Positions 42,239 to 51,340 of a stretch of 63,110 nucleotides of DNA are shown here, in pieces; the first letter of the stretch is position 1; the number at the start of each line of letters is the position of its first letter. A program made the position numbers and the translations under genes. Source of the DNA: Candidatus Scalindua sediminis (lineage in GTDB: Bacteria > Planctomycetota > Brocadiia > Brocadiales > Scalinduaceae); NCBI GenBank assembly GCA_008636105.1, contig VSDH01000016.1, positions 1 to 63,110 on the forward strand, given 5' to 3'. The notes beneath the pieces are model-generated. The model ran no database searches. It was not told where the DNA came from and worked only from the letters and a program-made list of their open reading frames with translations.

Positions 42239-42334
42239 GGCTCGTTCAGGGAACGAGCCCTACAATAAAAATGTTTTACGTTAGATTAACATGATGTGAT
42301 GTTAGAATTGTAGGGTACGTTCCCCGAACGTACC
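42239..42334. repeat. Pair of inverted GTAGGG palindromes
   Basis: First unit ggctcgttcagggaacgagc followed by cctaca (42239-42264). Second unit (42309-42334) starts tgtagggtacgttccccgaa and ends cgtacc. They face each other, so CCCTACA and TGTAGGG can also pair. Related units lie at 48599, 55656, 55700 and 55735. Confidence 0.8.
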
Positions 42335-42358
42335 GTTTATGAATCTGTATATTTAACT

Positions 42359-43048
42359 ATGCCCACAATAGAAACCTCAATAATAATACCAACTCTCAAT
42401 GAGAAAAAAGTCATAAGGAGATGTCTTGAAACCGTAGTGAATATCCCAGGTATTGAGGTGATTGTCTCTGATGGTGGAAGTACAGATAAGACAGTAGAAA
42501 TGGCAAGAGGTTATCGCGACGTTAAAGTAGTTTCTTCCATGAGTGGACGAGGTATTCAGATGAACACAGGTTCATCATATGCCCACGGTGAGATTCTCCT
42601 TTTTCTCCACGCAGATAGTATCCTATCAAGAGAAGTTATTTTAAAGATTCCGTGCATTTTCAAGGATAAGTCAATAGTAGGCGGCGCATTTAAGATAAAG
42701 TTGATGTCTAATAGATTGCTTTACAGATTAATAGAAGCAGGCATAAACTTTCGTTCAAAGGCAATCAAATTGCCTTATGGTGATCAAGGGTTGTTTGTAA
42801 AAAGGTCTGTATTCAAGGAATTAGGCGGTTTCGGAGGAATGGCTGTTTGTGAGGATCTTGATTTTATATGGCGTCTCAAAAAACTTGGGAAAATAATCAT
42901 TCTTGATGAAGAGATCTTTTCCTCTGTTAGAAGATGGGAAAATAACGGCATCCTGAGAACTTCACTAAGAAATCAATTCTTACTGGCCTCATATGTTACT
43001 AACTACAAAATACTTAAATCCCTATATTCAAAGACAAAAAATTTTTAA
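42359..43048 (+). CDS. GT2 glycosyltransferase, TIGR04283-like
   Basis: 229 aa GT-A protein: SIIIPTLNEKKVIRRCLE, VIVSDGGSTDKTVEMARG, RGIQMNTGSSYAHGEILL, FLHADS (metal site). The RG-Q-MN-G-A signature and length match the family named rSAM/selenodomain-associated transferase 2, also noted in arsenosugar biosynthesis clusters. That link, with the ArsM fusion 14 kb away, is why I read this block as possibly organoarsenical. A GGGAATAT-type promoter lies just after it, serving the next gene. Confidence 0.85.
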   Translation: MPTIETSIIIPTLNEKKVIRRCLETVVNIPGIEVIVSDGGSTDKTVEMARGYRDVKVVSSMSGRGIQMNTGSSYAHGEILLFLHADSILSREVILKIPCIFKDKSIVGGAFKIKLMSNRLLYRLIEAGINFRSKAIKLPYGDQGLFVKRSVFKELGGFGGMAVCEDLDFIWRLKKLGKIIILDEEIFSSVRRWENNGILRTSLRNQFLLASYVTNYKILKSLYSKTKNF

Positions 43049-43053
43049 TTTGT

Positions 43054-43080
43054 GGGAATATATCTTGTTTATAATTTGTC
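43054..43080 (+). promoter_or_regulatory. Putative ECF-sigma promoter, copy 1
   Basis: GGGAATAT, 16 bases including TTGTTTATAATTT, then GTC. The same architecture with 24-base spacing recurs at 45017-45043. Start codon of the exported Cys protein is 61 bases downstream. Confidence 0.55.
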
Positions 43081-43141
43081 TATAATATAAGTAAGGACAA
43101 TATAATTAGATTAACGAATTGTTAAGATAAGGAGGCGTATT

Positions 43142-43561
43142 ATGCTTAAGAAACTGATAATTTTATTATTACCTGTACTTATCATTTCGTTTATTGTAGG
43201 CACAAGTTACGGTTACGGTACGCGTAAAAGTGATAAAAAGGCTAAGACGTATTCTGGCATTCTGGTTGATACGAAATGCTACGCCATGAATAATGACAAT
43301 ATTACCAATGCTCATGGGAAGATGAAGGGATGTGCAACCATGTGTGCTAAGATGGGGATTCCTGTCGGATTGCTGATTAAAGGCAAGAAAGGCGGAAAGG
43401 TCTATGTCCTGACGATTTCCGCACCTTCACTTGCTGACCATATGGGCAACTGGGCGAGGATTACGGGCGTAGAAAAGTTTAAACGAGGTTTGGTTCCTGA
43501 AAAGATCGAGGTTAAAGAGGGAGATACATACAAAGAGGTAAAGGTTAAGACGATGATGTAG
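43142..43561 (+). CDS. Small exported Cys protein, unknown
   Basis: 139 aa with a clear signal peptide (MLKKLIILLLPVLIIS start, cleavage likely near residue 26). The mature part has three cysteines in DTKCYAMN and GCATMCAKMGIPVG plus a His in NAHGKMK, a pattern that could bind metal or a cofactor. The C-terminal half is beta-rich and Lys-rich. AAGGAGG lies 8 bases before the ATG. Its promoter resembles that of the ECF sigma gene, so it is probably in that regulon. Family not named here with confidence. Confidence 0.85.
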   Translation: MLKKLIILLLPVLIISFIVGTSYGYGTRKSDKKAKTYSGILVDTKCYAMNNDNITNAHGKMKGCATMCAKMGIPVGLLIKGKKGGKVYVLTISAPSLADHMGNWARITGVEKFKRGLVPEKIEVKEGDTYKEVKVKTMM

Positions 43562-43799
43562 CGTATCTTTTAATCAACAAAGTCTTTTTGTGTTTGTGGC
43601 ATCGAACGTTTGCTAATAGAGAGGATTTAATATTTTATCTGGGTTTGTAACTATTGAATATACAGCGTTATGAATTATAAAATAAACTCATGAAAGGTTG
43701 AAAATCTCTCGCTAGGGAATGTAGTATTATATCACTTAAGAGATTTAGATATAATTAAGGCATTAAAGAGAGTATTAAAAAGAAAAATAAGAGATTATT
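43562..43799. other. Intergenic, nothing distinctive
   Basis: AT-rich 238-bp gap before transaldolase. No ORF, RNA or strong palindrome seen. Confidence 0.5.
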
Positions 43800-44915
43800 A
43801 TGTCTAAGACAAAAATTGAACAGCTAACAGAATTTGGCCAGAGCGCCTGGCTAGATAGTATCAGCCGTGCTATGATTGAAACGGGGAAACTCAAAGAAAT
43901 GATTAGGCAAGGCTTAAGAGGCGTGACTTCCAATCCCACTATATTTGATAAAGCAATTAGTTCCGGCGATGATTATGACCAGAAAACTAAAGAGTTATCT
44001 AATGATGGCAAATCCGTTTTTGAAATTTATGATGAGTTGACGGTAAGAGATATTCAGGACGCAGCTGATATATTTATGCCTGTATATCAGGAGACACAAG
44101 GCTTAGATGGTTATGTAAGTTTAGAAATTAATCCCAAACTGGCGTTTAAGACTCGAGAAACTATAGAAGAAGGTAAACGACTTTACAAGAAAGTTAATCG
44201 TGTCAATGTAATGTTCAAAGTGCCTGCAACCGAGGATGGGTTTAAAGCTATAGAAGAGTTGATAGCCTGCGGGATTAATATTAATGTAACTTTAATATTT
44301 GCTTTAGGGCAGTACATTAATGCTGCGCAGGCTTATATAAGAGGAATAAAACGCATCCTGCAAAATAATGGCGATGCTAGTCAAGTGCGTTCTGTAGCCA
44401 GTATTTTTGTAAGTAGGATTGATACTGCCGTTGATAATTTGTTGGAAGAGAAGATAATCAAAGAGAAAGACCAAGAAAAAAAGATACAACTCTCATCCTT
44501 AAAAGGAAAAGCAGCCGCAGCCAATGCTAACCTGATTTATAAAAAGTGCTTGGAGACTTTTACATCAAGTGAATTTAAGCAAATTCAAGATAAGGGTGCA
44601 CAATTCCAAAGAGTTCTCTGGGGTTCAACAAGCACAAAAAACCCTGCATACAGCGATATAAAGTATGTTACAGAGTTGATTGCTAAAAATACAATCAATA
44701 CCTTGCCAGAAAATACATTCGAGGCATTTTTAGACCATGGCGTTATTAAAGAGGCATTAATTTCTGATATTTCCGATGCTCAAAATATTATTAATAGTCT
44801 AGAAGGATTTGGAATTAATATAAATAAGGTATTAGTAAAATTGCTCCATGATGGAGTGGTTTCATTTGAAAAATCGTTTGTATCTCTTTTGCATTCCATA
44901 GAAGAAAAAAAGTAA
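43800..44915 (+). CDS. tal: Transaldolase
   Basis: 371 aa. Moves a dihydroxyacetone unit between sugar phosphates in the pentose-phosphate pathway. Schiff-base Lys is in NVMFKVPAT (near residue 141). GVTSNPTIFDKAI, the ASIFVSRIDTAVDNLL strand and LWGSTSTKNPAYSD are typical of the longer, 370-aa transaldolase subfamily. It lies between the exported Cys gene and the sigma factor without close spacing, so probably has its own promoter. Confidence 0.93.
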   Translation: MSKTKIEQLTEFGQSAWLDSISRAMIETGKLKEMIRQGLRGVTSNPTIFDKAISSGDDYDQKTKELSNDGKSVFEIYDELTVRDIQDAADIFMPVYQETQGLDGYVSLEINPKLAFKTRETIEEGKRLYKKVNRVNVMFKVPATEDGFKAIEELIACGININVTLIFALGQYINAAQAYIRGIKRILQNNGDASQVRSVASIFVSRIDTAVDNLLEEKIIKEKDQEKKIQLSSLKGKAAAANANLIYKKCLETFTSSEFKQIQDKGAQFQRVLWGSTSTKNPAYSDIKYVTELIAKNTINTLPENTFEAFLDHGVIKEALISDISDAQNIINSLEGFGININKVLVKLLHDGVVSFEKSFVSLLHSIEEKK

Positions 44916-45016
44916 ATAAAAAGGGACAAATGCCTACTGGAATGATAATGAATAATAAATAAAGAAAAGTACTTTACAAGATAAATACCATAAATTTACG
45001 TTTTTTTCTATTTTGC

Positions 45017-45043
45017 GGGAATATTTCTCGTTTATATTTTGTC
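45017..45043 (+). promoter_or_regulatory. Putative ECF-sigma promoter, copy 2 (autoregulation)
   Basis: GGGAATAT, 16 bases including CTCGTTTATATTTT, then GTC, matching copy 1 at 24 of 27 positions. It lies 25 bases before the sigma gene start, as expected for an autoregulated ECF sigma factor. Confidence 0.55.
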
Positions 45044-45068
45044 ATTATAATAGAAAGATGCATAAAAG

Positions 45069-45611
45069 GTGAGCCAAAAAGATAGTCTTCTCATTCACAT
45101 AGACGCCTTATACAGATCAGCAATATATCTTGTTAAGAACGAAAATAATGCAGAAGATCTGGTTCAAGAGGTTTATTTGAGGGCATTCAAATTTCTCCAG
45201 GAAGACAAAGAAATTAGTAATGAAAAGGCATGGTTATTTAAAATATTAATTAATACCTTCATAAATCAGTATAGAAAAGACAAACGAGAACCTTCATTAG
45301 TTGATTTTGATACTATTGAATCCTTTTATGGTTCAATAGAAGAAGAAGCTATGGTGTCAACAACTGCAGAAAATGAGGTGGGATTAGATAAATTGCAGGA
45401 CGACGATGTAAAAAAAGCCTTAGAGGAATTACCCGATGATTTTCGAATGGCAATCTTGCTTTCTACTGCAGAGGGTTTCTCTTATAAAGAGATTTCAGAT
45501 ATAGTCAAATGTCCTATTGGTACGGTAATGTCCAGAATCTACAGGGGACGAAGAATGTTGAAGGAAAAATTAACCAATTACGCAAAAAAACATGGTTATG
45601 AAAGAGAATAA
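45069..45611 (+). CDS. ECF-type RNA polymerase sigma factor
   Basis: 180 aa. Region 2 (about 10-75: ALYRSAIYLVKNENNAEDLV, then QEVYLRAF) and region 4 (about 120-175: LPDDFRMAILLSTAEGFSYK, then CPIGTVMSRIYRGRRML) without regions 1 and 3, the ECF layout. The start is GTG 45069 after AAAAG. The anti-sigma gene begins 3 bp after its stop. Likely autoregulated through the motif at 45017. Confidence 0.93.
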   Translation: MSQKDSLLIHIDALYRSAIYLVKNENNAEDLVQEVYLRAFKFLQEDKEISNEKAWLFKILINTFINQYRKDKREPSLVDFDTIESFYGSIEEEAMVSTTAENEVGLDKLQDDDVKKALEELPDDFRMAILLSTAEGFSYKEISDIVKCPIGTVMSRIYRGRRMLKEKLTNYAKKHGYERE

Positions 45612-45614
45612 GAA

Positions 45615-46421
45615 ATGAATTGCAATGACATTAGAAAATATTTTTATGCTTTTATTGATAATGAACTCGATGTGGAGAAGAACATAGAAATTCTGGCTCA
45701 TCTTGATATGTGCTATGAATGTAGCCAGAAGATAGAGGAGGAAAGGTTACTTCACAAGAGGGTGAAAGAAACGGTCTGCATGGTAAAAGCCCCTGCTTAC
45801 CTTGAGCACAATATTTTAAAAAGTGTAGCGAAAAAACCTAACTTCTTTACTCTACTTAAAGAGAACTTATTGCTAAAAAGTCGCTTACTTCCACTGACTG
45901 CTATTGCGACAGTAGTAATTATAGCCGTTAGTTTTTTTGTAATACAAAGTAATCTAAAGAAAAATGATGCTCTTTATCTTGCAGAGTCAGAATTTCACAA
46001 CTATCTGAAGGAAAACCTTGATCCTGATATCCGTTCACAGAGTGTCAAATCAATTGTTGAATACTTCCAAAACCAAACCGGTCTAAGTGTACCTTTGCCT
46101 GTTATTAAAGAGGATGTACAATTGGTCGGCGCAGCATTACCCAGGATTAAGGGCGTACAGGTTCCACTGATTTTCTACATGCATGATGAGACTCCTATTG
46201 CATTATTTGTGGTGTGTAATTCTGATTCCCTGCCCGGGTATGGGATAAATATTGATTTCTCAAGGATGAAGGGAGTCTCGAAAGATAATATGATGTTATA
46301 TACAGATACCGGCTATTGTGGTTCTTGCCAGATTATTGGGTGGAAAGAAGCGGGTAATGAATACGTTATGATATCAAATTTAAATAGTGATAAGATGATG
46401 AGGATACTGACGAAAGTCTGA
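45615..46421 (+). CDS. Anti-sigma factor with zinc-finger motif
   Basis: 268 aa. The N-terminal cytosolic part carries the ZAS motif H-x3-C-x2-C in HLDMCYEC (about residues 29-36). One membrane helix spans about 95-112, and the outer domain (115-268) has three more cysteines (VVCNSDS; YCGSCQ) that could sense redox state or metal. It presumably holds the upstream ECF sigma factor until a signal outside the membrane releases it. Confidence 0.9.
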   Translation: MNCNDIRKYFYAFIDNELDVEKNIEILAHLDMCYECSQKIEEERLLHKRVKETVCMVKAPAYLEHNILKSVAKKPNFFTLLKENLLLKSRLLPLTAIATVVIIAVSFFVIQSNLKKNDALYLAESEFHNYLKENLDPDIRSQSVKSIVEYFQNQTGLSVPLPVIKEDVQLVGAALPRIKGVQVPLIFYMHDETPIALFVVCNSDSLPGYGINIDFSRMKGVSKDNMMLYTDTGYCGSCQIIGWKEAGNEYVMISNLNSDKMMRILTKV

Positions 46422-46431
46422 GGTTACAATA

Positions 46432-47124
46432 ATGACTAATAAAAAAGCGATTATAAAATTCGTTATCCTATTAATTATTATTGCTGGTGCATTTTTTGCA
46501 TTCAGATATACACCCCTGTCACAATATACTCAGAAAGAGGGGCTTCTGAGACTTCTTACACAATTTAGAGAGCACTGGTGGGGACCTGTTGGTTTTATTC
46601 TTATCTATGGCATGGGATGCGTAGTTGCGTTTCCGGGTTCAATCTTAACTTTGTGTGGTGGTGCAATATTTGGAGTGGCATGGGGCACTCTCTATAACGT
46701 ATTGGCTTCTAATCTGGGAGCCACCCTTGCATTCTTGATGGCGAGGTATTTCGGGCGTGACTTTGTGTCAAGGTTTATGAAGGGAAGGATTGAATCCTTT
46801 GATGAAAAAGTTGCCAGACATGGTTTTCGGTTTATATTTACACTAAGGTTAATTCCTCTCGTCCCCTTTAACGGACTTAATCTTGGTTCTGGTCTTTCTA
46901 AGATCAGGTATCGTGATTATTTGCTGGGTTCTGTCATTGGCATGTTACCGGGCACGTTCATCTATACATATTTTGCAGACGCACTACTCGGTGGAGTGAC
47001 AGGAAGTGGGAAAAAGGCAATGATCAACTTGATTATTGCCAGTTCACTGTTGATATTAATTTCATTAGTGCCAACAATTTACAAGAAGTTTAAAAAACCT
47101 AAAGCTGTTGGGGGCAGAGTGTAG
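46432..47124 (+). CDS. TVP38/TMEM64 (DedA-like) membrane protein
   Basis: 230 aa, five or six hydrophobic helices, with the VTT-domain core VVAFPGSILTLCGGAIFG, ARYFGRDFVSRFMKGR and LRLIPLVPFNGLNLGSGL. Members are lipid or small-molecule scramblase-type proteins. TVP38 genes are often beside or fused to a mercuric-reductase-like flavoprotein, and here that gene follows 16 bp downstream. Confidence 0.92.
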   Translation: MTNKKAIIKFVILLIIIAGAFFAFRYTPLSQYTQKEGLLRLLTQFREHWWGPVGFILIYGMGCVVAFPGSILTLCGGAIFGVAWGTLYNVLASNLGATLAFLMARYFGRDFVSRFMKGRIESFDEKVARHGFRFIFTLRLIPLVPFNGLNLGSGLSKIRYRDYLLGSVIGMLPGTFIYTYFADALLGGVTGSGKKAMINLIIASSLLILISLVPTIYKKFKKPKAVGGRV

Positions 47125-47140
47125 CAAGAGGTGAGAGATT

Positions 47141-48565
47141 ATGAAAGATTTTGATCTTACAGTGATCGGTGGTGGAGCAGGTGGCCTGAACGTTGCAAGT
47201 GGAGCGGTTCAACTTGGCGCCAGAGTAGCCCTTATTGAGAAGGACAAACTCGGTGGAGACTGTCTCTATTATGGGTGTGTCCCCACTAAGGCATTGATAC
47301 AGTCTGCAAAAGTAGCTTCGCTCATTAAAAGGTCTAAGGAATACGGCCTTAATGATACAAATATCTCCTTCGATTTTAAGAATGTTATGGCGCATATGAG
47401 AGAAGTTATATCAAAGATTGGTGTGAACGATGATCCAAAGAGATTTGAAGATATGGGCGTAAAGGTTATATTTGGTGATGGCATGTTTATTGACCAGAAT
47501 ACCTTTAGTGTCAATGGCCATGATATTACGAGCAGGAAGTTTGTCATCTCAACAGGATCAAGAGCTGTTGCCATTCCTATCAAAGGGCTTGAAAACATTA
47601 AATATCTAACCAGTGAGAGTGTCCTGGGACTGGATTACTTACCCAAATCAATAATTATATTGGGTGCCGGCCCGATAGGATTGGAATTTGCACAGGTGTT
47701 TGCAAGATTGGGATCAAAGGTTACGGTAATAGAGAAGATGGGACAGGTTCTGCCGCGTGAGGATAAAGAAATTTCCGATACCATTGAATCGATCCTGAAG
47801 GAAGATGGAATTGAGATACATACATGTGTTAATGTAGACCATGTTAAACAAGAGGATAATCAAAAAATAGTAGTAGCCGAATGTACTGGGCAGGAAAAGA
47901 CATTTAAGGCCGATGAGTTCATGCTGGCTATTGGACGTGCTCCGAATCTGGAAGGACTTAACCTAGAAGCTGCTGGAGTAAAGGTGGAACATAGGAATAT
48001 CGTAGTAAATAGTTCCATGCGAACTACTGCAAGGAATATATGGGCATGCGGAGACGTGACAGGGCAATATCTGTTTACGCATGTTGCCGAATATCAGGCG
48101 GGCCTTATAGTAACTAATGCCTTAATTCCTTTTATGAAGAGAAAGGCAAATTATCGTGTAGTTCCATGGGTTACTTATACTGATCCTGAGTTGGGTCGTG
48201 TAGGACTTACAGAGGATGAAGCAAGGCAAATATATAAGAATGTAAAGGTATACAGATATGATGTAAAGGATCTGGACAGAGCCGTTATAGAAGGTGAAGA
48301 CAGGGGTATTGTTAAGATCGTTTGTACGAATAAGGGTAAAATATTAGGTGCCCATGTCCTTGCACCGCAGGGAGGAGAAATTTTACACGAATTTGTCCTG
48401 GCAATGCAGAATAACCTCGGAGTTGGTAGTATTACGGGTACTATACATGTCTATCCGACATTGTCTCAGGTAGTGAGAAGGACAACTAATAAATACTATG
48501 CTGAAAAGATATTCTCTGGATGGATACCCAAGGTTACAAAGAAGCTGATAAGATGGTTTGGGTAA
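47141..48565 (+). CDS. Mercuric-reductase-like FAD disulfide oxidoreductase
   Basis: 474 aa. N-terminal FAD site VIGGGAGGLNVASGAV, redox-active pair in GGDCLYYGCVPTK, NAD(P) site ILGAGPIGLEFAQVFARLG, central WACGDVTGQYLFTHVAEYQA, and a dimerisation domain with HVYPTLSQVV. True MerA ends with a Cys-Cys pair to bind Hg; this one ends in RWFG, so mercury reduction is unlikely. Its partner may be a low-molecular thiol or dithiol. Probably co-transcribed with the TVP38 gene. Confidence 0.9.
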   Translation: MKDFDLTVIGGGAGGLNVASGAVQLGARVALIEKDKLGGDCLYYGCVPTKALIQSAKVASLIKRSKEYGLNDTNISFDFKNVMAHMREVISKIGVNDDPKRFEDMGVKVIFGDGMFIDQNTFSVNGHDITSRKFVISTGSRAVAIPIKGLENIKYLTSESVLGLDYLPKSIIILGAGPIGLEFAQVFARLGSKVTVIEKMGQVLPREDKEISDTIESILKEDGIEIHTCVNVDHVKQEDNQKIVVAECTGQEKTFKADEFMLAIGRAPNLEGLNLEAAGVKVEHRNIVVNSSMRTTARNIWACGDVTGQYLFTHVAEYQAGLIVTNALIPFMKRKANYRVVPWVTYTDPELGRVGLTEDEARQIYKNVKVYRYDVKDLDRAVIEGEDRGIVKIVCTNKGKILGAHVLAPQGGEILHEFVLAMQNNLGVGSITGTIHVYPTLSQVVRRTTNKYYAEKIFSGWIPKVTKKLIRWFG

Positions 48566-48598
48566 ATAAGAACACAGCTTTGCAAGTTGATTGATGAA

Positions 48599-48620
48599 GT
48601 AGGGTGGGCATTGCCCACCA
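48599..48620. repeat. GTAGGG palindrome
   Basis: gtagggtgggcattgcccac, then CA. The same unit recurs at 55656-55678. It lies between the flavoprotein stop and the DUF547 start. Confidence 0.8.
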
Positions 48621-48656
48621 TACACTAAATTAATTTTCTAAAATAAGGAAGACAAA

Positions 48657-49415
48657 ATGAAGTTTTTGGTACTGATTCTAGTCTTGATAATAGGTCATAG
48701 CATGATGACTACAGCTTACGCATCCGAAAAGGATGATCCGGATTCCATATTTGATGCTATCTTAGGCCGTTATGTTTCAGCGGATGGATTTGTTAATTAT
48801 AAGGGGCTAAAGGAAGATAAAGAATTTGAAAGATATATTGAATATCTTTCAAATACAGACCCTGATACCTTGCCATCTGATAAAGACCGTCTTGCTTTCT
48901 GGATAAACGCATATAATGCATTTGTCTTAAAGGGGGTATTAGAAGAGTATCCGATAAAGAGTGTGCGTGATGTAGGTTGGATTCCTCATAGCTTTTTTAA
49001 GCGAAGAAAATTTGATATAAAGCATGGTAAAATCACTCTGCAAGTACTGGAAAATGAAAAGCTCAGAGAGGCATTCAGAGAACCAAGGATACATTTTGTT
49101 ATTAACTGTGCATCAATGAGTTGTCCGAAATTAATAACAGAGACGTACAGGGCTGAGAAATTGGAACAACAACTTGAAGCACAAGCAGTATCATTTATTA
49201 ATAATAGAAGCAAGAATTATCTGGATAAGGAAAACGGTATCTTATATATCTCTTCTATCTTTAAGTGGTATGAGGGAGATTTTATAAAAGATGGTGGAAC
49301 GCTGGAAGAATACGTTGCAAAATACTTAAATCCGGATGATGCTGAATTTGTCAGGAATAATGAAGTTACAATAAAGTATCTTGGTTACGATTGGGGCTTA
49401 AACGAACAGAAGTAA
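48657..49415 (+). CDS. Exported DUF547 protein
   Basis: 252 aa with a signal peptide (MKFLVLILVLIIGHSMMTTA, cleavage near 23). DUF547 landmarks: RLAFWINAYNAFVLKGVLE, HFVINCASMSCPKLI and KWYEGDF. The family has a cysteine/histidine arrangement suggestive of a papain-like fold, but activity is not proven. Start ATG 48657 follows AAGGAAG. Periplasmic, between the flavoprotein and thioredoxin genes. Confidence 0.9.
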   Translation: MKFLVLILVLIIGHSMMTTAYASEKDDPDSIFDAILGRYVSADGFVNYKGLKEDKEFERYIEYLSNTDPDTLPSDKDRLAFWINAYNAFVLKGVLEEYPIKSVRDVGWIPHSFFKRRKFDIKHGKITLQVLENEKLREAFREPRIHFVINCASMSCPKLITETYRAEKLEQQLEAQAVSFINNRSKNYLDKENGILYISSIFKWYEGDFIKDGGTLEEYVAKYLNPDDAEFVRNNEVTIKYLGYDWGLNEQK

Positions 49416-49474
49416 TATGATTTTGTATTAATATTTATGTGAAACAAGATTAAGAGAAGAAAGGAAGGTTGAAA

Positions 49475-49996
49475 ATGAAAGCAATAATTAGAATGTTTAT
49501 AGTTTTGTTATTAAGTACATTTGTAATGTTCATTTTTACGTTAAGTTTTAACGGAAATGCAGTATCTGCTGAGACTAACACGGGCATAGATGTAGGACAG
49601 AAGGCGGCTACATTTGAATTATTAACTATTGACGATAAAGAGCTGGAGCTGGAATCATTTAGAAAGGATAAGGTTGTATTGATGGTTTTTAGTGCTACAT
49701 GGTGTCCAGCCTGCAGACATGAAATTCCGCTTCTCAAGGAATATTACAATGAATTTAAGGATGATGGCCTTGAGGTGCTAAATATTGACATTCAGGAAAG
49801 TAAAAAGAAGGTTAGCTCATTTGTTGGGAAGAACAAGATAAATTATCCTGTGGTTCTCGACTCTATAGCTGAAGTTGCAACATTGTATAAGGTAAGGGGC
49901 ATACCCTTAAATATTATCCTTGATAAAGACGGGATAATAAAATACAGGGAAAATACGCCACCGAGCAAAGAGATTCTAAAGAAGTTATTAGATTAA
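49475..49996 (+). CDS. TlpA-like exported thioredoxin, first
   Basis: 173 aa with an N-terminal membrane anchor or signal (residues 4-24). The thioredoxin active site is SATWCPACRHEIP, and the TlpA-type insert (LEVLNIDIQESKKK) and cis-Pro in VRGIPLNII are present. It should reduce or exchange disulfides outside the membrane. ATG 49475 follows GGAAGGTTGAAA; the TTG two codons upstream is less likely. A second TlpA-like gene is 731 bp downstream. Confidence 0.9.
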   Translation: MKAIIRMFIVLLLSTFVMFIFTLSFNGNAVSAETNTGIDVGQKAATFELLTIDDKELELESFRKDKVVLMVFSATWCPACRHEIPLLKEYYNEFKDDGLEVLNIDIQESKKKVSSFVGKNKINYPVVLDSIAEVATLYKVRGIPLNIILDKDGIIKYRENTPPSKEILKKLLD

Positions 49997-50043
49997 TCGT
50001 TGGAATAATATAAAGCATTCAGGTTTGTAGGAATAATATCTAA

Positions 50044-50730
50044 ATGAAGGTACTTGGTATTAGCGGGAGTCCGAGAAAAAGTGAGACAACAGCGGGGCTG
50101 GTTAGAACAATCCTGGATGCAACCGGCTTAGAGACAGAACTGATATCCTTACATGGTAAGAAGATTAATGGTTGTATATGTTGTCTGGGTTGTGTTGAGG
50201 ACAATGTCTGTAAAGTCCAGGATGATTACGTCCCCTTAATGCATAAGGTACTGGAGGCAGATGCCATCGTGATTGGCGCTGCCAATTATTTTGGCAGGCT
50301 CAATGCCCTCGCGCATTCATTTCTAGAACGGTTCTACTGTTTCAGACATGATAAAGACGGACATGGTGGCATGAGACTCTCCGGTAAGTTAGGGGCTATT
50401 GCTTCGGTAGGTGGCGGTGGGGAATGGGAAATGCCCGGAAGAGATAGCAAAATGTACGAGATTGCAGGAGAAGATGTTAAGGGATTTTTTGACTATAATG
50501 AGATTGAGCTTGTCGGAACCGTAGAGGCACAAGGTGCAGTACCCTGCTTTTCGTGTGGTTATGGAGAAGTCTGCAGCGTAAGTGGTGTGAAAGCGTTCTT
50601 TGGTCAAGATGCAAAGATTACGCCCGAAATCATACCTTGTTTAGAAAAGCAGCCTGAAGTCATAGATAAAGCGAAGACCCTTGGAAAAACCTTACGGGAA
50701 AGGTTGAAAGATAAAGAAAAAATAGGATGA
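50044..50730 (+). CDS. Iron-sulfur flavoprotein
   Basis: 228 aa flavodoxin-like NAD(P)H:FMN fold: MKVLGISGSPRKSETTAGLV phosphate loop. Cysteine set CICCLGCVEDNVC gives C-x2-C-x2-C-x5-C, the compact 4Fe-4S motif of iron-sulfur flavoproteins. More cysteines occur in PCFSCGYGEVC. It could supply electrons for reductive chemistry in the cluster, including to the radical SAM enzyme, which is inference. Its last four bases overlap the next gene. Confidence 0.88.
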   Translation: MKVLGISGSPRKSETTAGLVRTILDATGLETELISLHGKKINGCICCLGCVEDNVCKVQDDYVPLMHKVLEADAIVIGAANYFGRLNALAHSFLERFYCFRHDKDGHGGMRLSGKLGAIASVGGGGEWEMPGRDSKMYEIAGEDVKGFFDYNEIELVGTVEAQGAVPCFSCGYGEVCSVSGVKAFFGQDAKITPEIIPCLEKQPEVIDKAKTLGKTLRERLKDKEKIG

Positions 50731-51293
50731 AAAAGTTTTTTATAAATTATCATTTAAGAATCTTATTCATTGTCGGAATAGCCCTGTGCGGGATTCTCCA
50801 TTTGGGATTGAAAGGTGAAGCTGCTTCTCCTGAAAAGCAGGCGCCAGAGTGGGTGATTTCTGAGTGGATTAATTCTGCCGGACTTACTTTGGAGGATTTG
50901 CAAGGAAAGGTTATAGTCATTGATTTTTTCCAGCTATGGTGTCCCGGTTGTAATAAATTCTCAATACCTCTTATGGAAAAATGGAAGCAAAAGTATATTG
51001 ACCGCAAGGATATTCAACTGATTGGTATTCATACTGTTTTTGAGGGACATTCTCAACAAACTCCGGAAAGATTACGTCAATACGTCAAAGAAAAGAACAT
51101 AACATATCCAATTGGAATAGATAAATACATATCAAGCCAGAGATTGCCGGAGACAATGATTCGTTATCATACCCGTGGGACCCCTGAAATGGCAATCATT
51201 GATAAAAATGGAAGGATTCGCTTTCAGCATTTTGGCGGTTTTAACACAGCAGTTGCAGAAGAACTCATCGATACTCTTTTAACAGAAAAGTAA
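50727..51293 (+). CDS. TlpA-like exported thioredoxin, second
   Basis: 188 aa, N-terminal signal or anchor (residues 9-29), active site LWCPGCNKF with Gly between the Pro and Cys. RGTPEMAIIDKNGRIRF carries the cis-Pro region (here TPE, changed from the common VPT). Starts inside the preceding stop (4-bp overlap), so translationally coupled to the iron-sulfur flavoprotein. Probably a disulfide reductant outside the membrane. Confidence 0.9.
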   Translation: MKKFFINYHLRILFIVGIALCGILHLGLKGEAASPEKQAPEWVISEWINSAGLTLEDLQGKVIVIDFFQLWCPGCNKFSIPLMEKWKQKYIDRKDIQLIGIHTVFEGHSQQTPERLRQYVKEKNITYPIGIDKYISSQRLPETMIRYHTRGTPEMAIIDKNGRIRFQHFGGFNTAVAEELIDTLLTEK

Positions 51294-51340
51294 TCAAGTG
51301 CGACTGTTTATGAATGACAGAAACGGATGGAGATTAAATA

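Noticed and set aside
47141-48565. True mercuric reductase MerA
   Set aside because: It lacks the N-terminal heavy-metal domain and the C-terminal Cys pair needed for Hg(II), so only a MerA-like flavoprotein is claimed.
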